7,244 nt of DNA, taken from the NCBI GenBank assembly GCA_023129815.1, contig JAGMBH010000097.1, forward strand, positions 1 to 7,244, written 5' to 3'. The position numbers were made by a program, and so were the translations under genes. The stretch's first letter is position 1; each line of letters starts with the position of its first letter. Below, piece by piece: positions 5,738 through 7,244 of this stretch. The notes below the pieces were generated by a model. It was given only the letters and a program-made list of their open reading frames with translations. It did not search any database and had not been told where the DNA came from. The DNA comes from Dehalococcoidia bacterium (GTDB lineage Bacteria; Chloroflexota; Dehalococcoidia; GIF9; AB-539-J10).

Positions 5738-6123
5738 GGCTGCGACGGCTCAATCCGCTCCGGGTTTACTACCTTTTTCCAAGCCTCAAGACCATTCACA
5801 AAGGCAGGTACACCGGCAGCCGACAAGCATATCTCAAGGGCCTCTAAAATCTCTTTTTTGGTGCAGCCATACTTCAAGGCCAGCTTGACGTGGTTAGCGA
5901 TATAGTCTACATTCGCCTTAACCGCTGTTAAGCTGACCGTGTAGATAAGCTCTTTGGTTTTGGCATCCAGTGTACGCGGATTAGTATATTCCGCTTGGAT
6001 GAGCGTGTTATAGGCTTTAAGAAACTCGAAATCCTCAGCACACATGACTTTGTGAAAGTCTAGGACATAACCTCGCTCCTTGTACATCTTGTCAATGTAG
6101 GTCTGCTTTTCGATGTCTGTCAT
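5734..6123 (-). CDS. Carboxymuconolactone-decarboxylase/AhpD-like protein
   Basis: This 129-residue all-helical protein belongs to the CMD/AhpD-like superfamily, which includes a ring-opened aromatic lactone decarboxylase and alkylhydroperoxidases. The core is LDAKTKELIYTVSLTAVKAN (52-71), then NHVKLALKYGCTKKEILEAL (77-96), with the conserved His at 78. The CxxC that AhpD peroxidases carry just before this His is absent (the segment is NVDYIANH), so thiol peroxidase activity is unlikely and a decarboxylase-like or unknown activity fits better. The ATG at 6123 has AAGGAGGT 8 bp upstream and overlaps the end of the dehydrogenase gene by 32 bp, so the two are translated from one message. The stop TAG at 5734-5736 falls at the edge of the phosphatase relic. 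The substrate cannot be read from the sequence. Confidence 0.85.
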   Translation of the reverse strand: MTDIEKQTYIDKMYKERGYVLDFHKVMCAEDFEFLKAYNTLIQAEYTNPRTLDAKTKELIYTVSLTAVKANVDYIANHVKLALKYGCTKKEILEALEICLSAAGVPAFVNGLEAWKKVVNPERIEPSQP

Positions 6124-7048
6124 GATTAGCTACCTCCTTTTTCTTACTATATTTTTGGCCGCGTACCTTTACACCACAACATTCCTCGATAAACTTCACT
6201 ATACTGGTGTGGCACATATCGCTGCCGCCTTTGGCCACAGCGTAATTGTACACTTGCTGAACAATAGTCCCAAGGAACATCGGCACATGGAGTTCCTCTC
6301 CCAACCGTACTGCCATCCCTACATCCTTGTTCATCAGACTGACGGTAAAGCCGGAGTTAAAAGCGCCATTCAGCACGAAAGTAGGAAACTTATACTCGCT
6401 AGAGTAGCTGCGCCCGCTGCTGTTGTTGATGGCAGCAAGTACCAGCTCAGGGTTGAGTCCAAGCTTTGTAGCAGCTACCAGAGCCTCAGAGGTAATAATC
6501 ATAGTGCATGCTGAGCACATATTATTCAGACACTTTACTGCATGTCCTGCGCCGATATTCCCTACATGCGTGATTTTGCTTCCCACAGCTTCAAGTATAG
6601 AGCGGCATTCTTTAAGGACCTTCTCGTCGCCGCCTACCATGATAGCCAAGGTTCCTTCCCTAGCACCCCTAACACCGCCGCTGACCGGCGCGTCAAGCAT
6701 GCGAGCACCTTTCTCCGCCAGCTTCTTGCTTAACATCCTAGTACTATATGTGTAGGAGCTACTCATATCGATGAGGATGCTGCTCGGTGTCACTCCCTCT
6801 ATAACTCCGTCCGGGCTTAGGACCGTAGCCTCTACCTCAGCGGAAGAGGGGAGCATAGTAATCACTACCGGGCATTGCTTGGCTACATCCTTAGGAGATG
6901 AAGCCTGCTCTACACCTTCAAGCGCCAGCGCCTCCATGGCTTCCTTCCTGATGTCATAGATGGTGACAGCGTATCCGGCTTTTATCAGATTGCACACCAT
7001 AGGTGTTCCCATCGCACCAACACCTATAAAACCGACCTTTAGCTTCAT
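6092..7048 (-). CDS. NAD(P)-dependent beta-hydroxyacid dehydrogenase (3-hydroxyisobutyrate dehydrogenase family)
   Basis: This 318-residue cytosolic oxidoreductase interconverts a beta-hydroxyacid and its semialdehyde or keto form. The Rossmann motif GFIGVGAMG is at 6-14, with D32 ending strand 2, a hint of NAD preference. The substrate motif DAPVSGGVRGA is at 119-129. The catalytic Lys is K172 in GHAVKCLNN (168-176), and NKDVGMA (240-246) provides the second conserved Lys. The length is slightly above the usual 290-300 because of a basic tail (about 291-318) that reads through the start of the CMD-like gene. The ATG at 7048 has AAAGGAGG 6 bp upstream. Candidates are 3-hydroxyisobutyrate, tartronate semialdehyde or a related substrate. 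Pairing with a CMD-like protein points to catabolism of a carboxylic or aromatic acid, but no other pathway gene is in view. Confidence 0.88.
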   Translation of the reverse strand: MKLKVGFIGVGAMGTPMVCNLIKAGYAVTIYDIRKEAMEALALEGVEQASSPKDVAKQCPVVITMLPSSAEVEATVLSPDGVIEGVTPSSILIDMSSSYTYSTRMLSKKLAEKGARMLDAPVSGGVRGAREGTLAIMVGGDEKVLKECRSILEAVGSKITHVGNIGAGHAVKCLNNMCSACTMIITSEALVAATKLGLNPELVLAAINNSSGRSYSSEYKFPTFVLNGAFNSGFTVSLMNKDVGMAVRLGEELHVPMFLGTIVQQVYNYAVAKGGSDMCHTSIVKFIEECCGVKVRGQKYSKKKEVANHDRHRKADLH

Positions 7049-7127
7049 TGTCCCTCCTTTCTTTCATTCAGTAATTTAATATGATTGGTGAGATAGCGCT
7101 TCCTTTTTTCAAATTTTTGGTAGCACG

Positions 7128-7235
7128 TCAAAGAGCTGCCTTTCGCCTAAGCTCGACCAGCGTCCTCCTTGCCGAGGGAGAGCCCAAAGGCATCACAGTA
7201 ATCATCGTTGTACTCGTCCACATGATTAGTGACAC
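7128..7235 (-). CDS. Possible 35-aa small ORF or gene remnant with an ideal ribosome binding site
   Basis: GGAGGTGAT (7244-7236), the exact complement of the 16S rRNA 3' end, is followed directly by GTG at 7235. That frame runs 35 codons (VSLIMWTSTT...) to TGA at 7128-7130. The first 25 bases of the ORF are the repeat shared with 5609-5633. A different frame gives an acidic peptide (VDEYNDDYCDAFG...) ending at TAG, so a broken gene is also possible. No family is recognised. It lies about 80 bp before the dehydrogenase start. Confidence 0.25.
   Translation of the reverse strand: MSLIMWTSTTMITVMPLGSPSARRTLVELRRKAAL
7211..7235. repeat. 25-bp direct repeat, copy 2
   Basis: This is the partner of 5609-5633, differing at three positions in the middle. 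On the minus strand it is preceded by GGAGGTGAT, whereas copy 1 is preceded by AAGGAG. Similarity may extend into these with a 2-bp gap. Confidence 0.6.
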
Positions 7236-7244
7236 ATCACCTCC

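Noticed and set aside
6113..6514. 133-aa plus-strand ORF opposite the dehydrogenase
   Set aside because: It is antisense to a gene with clear catalytic motifs and is a frame shadow. The same applies to the plus-strand ORFs at 6423-6755, 6542-6733 and 6771-6959.

Overview
The window is a 7.2 kb bacterial segment with compact, mostly minus-strand genes, strong GGAGG-type ribosome binding sites, two tRNA genes without an encoded CCA end, a UPF0280 protein and a DUF5667 envelope protein. This mix fits an environmental anaerobe. My best guess is a Chloroflexota/Dehalococcoidia-type genome, but that rests on family recollection only and no marker gene here settles it.

Layout from left to right. 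Bases 1-332 hold the 3' end of a UPF0280 gene (+). It converges on a lipoprotein gene (355-1326, -) built from three PKD/Ig-like repeats, and a secreted DUF5667 protein follows (1519-2184, -). Next is a decayed metalloid/thiol-redox locus. It has an ArsR-type repressor with a Cys-Val-Cys sensor motif (2734-3084, -) and, behind it, a relic (2305-2674, -) in which the first ~55 codons of an ArsP/DUF318-type permease are joined out of frame to the last ~65 codons of a CcdA/ArsG-type permease. Divergent from arsR is an intact 399-aa thioredoxin-CcdA fusion protein (3274-4473, +). The arsR promoter (TTGACA-N17-TATTAT) runs directly into a perfect 9-8-9 inverted repeat, and a degenerate copy of that operator sits in the promoter of the permease relic.

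Bases 4488-4686 are a mosaic intergenic repeat. A promoter (TTGAAA-N18-TATAAT) then drives tRNA-His(GTG) and tRNA-Arg(TCG), which lie 3 bp apart. The tRNA-Arg ends 1 bp from the stop codon of a convergent histidine-phosphatase gene (4912-5541, -). Upstream of that gene is a 57-bp relic of a second histidine phosphatase (5664-5720). A two-gene operon follows (7048 to 5734, -): a beta-hydroxyacid dehydrogenase whose last 32 bp overlap the start of a carboxymuconolactone-decarboxylase-like gene.

The clearest unusual signals are signs of gene loss: a deletion-fusion of two arsenic-type permeases behind a still well-formed ArsR operator, and a phosphatase duplication relic. There is also a 25-bp direct repeat (5609-5633 and 7211-7235) that in both places sits just behind a ribosome-binding-like sequence. 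I see no CRISPR array, no intact transposase and no rRNA.
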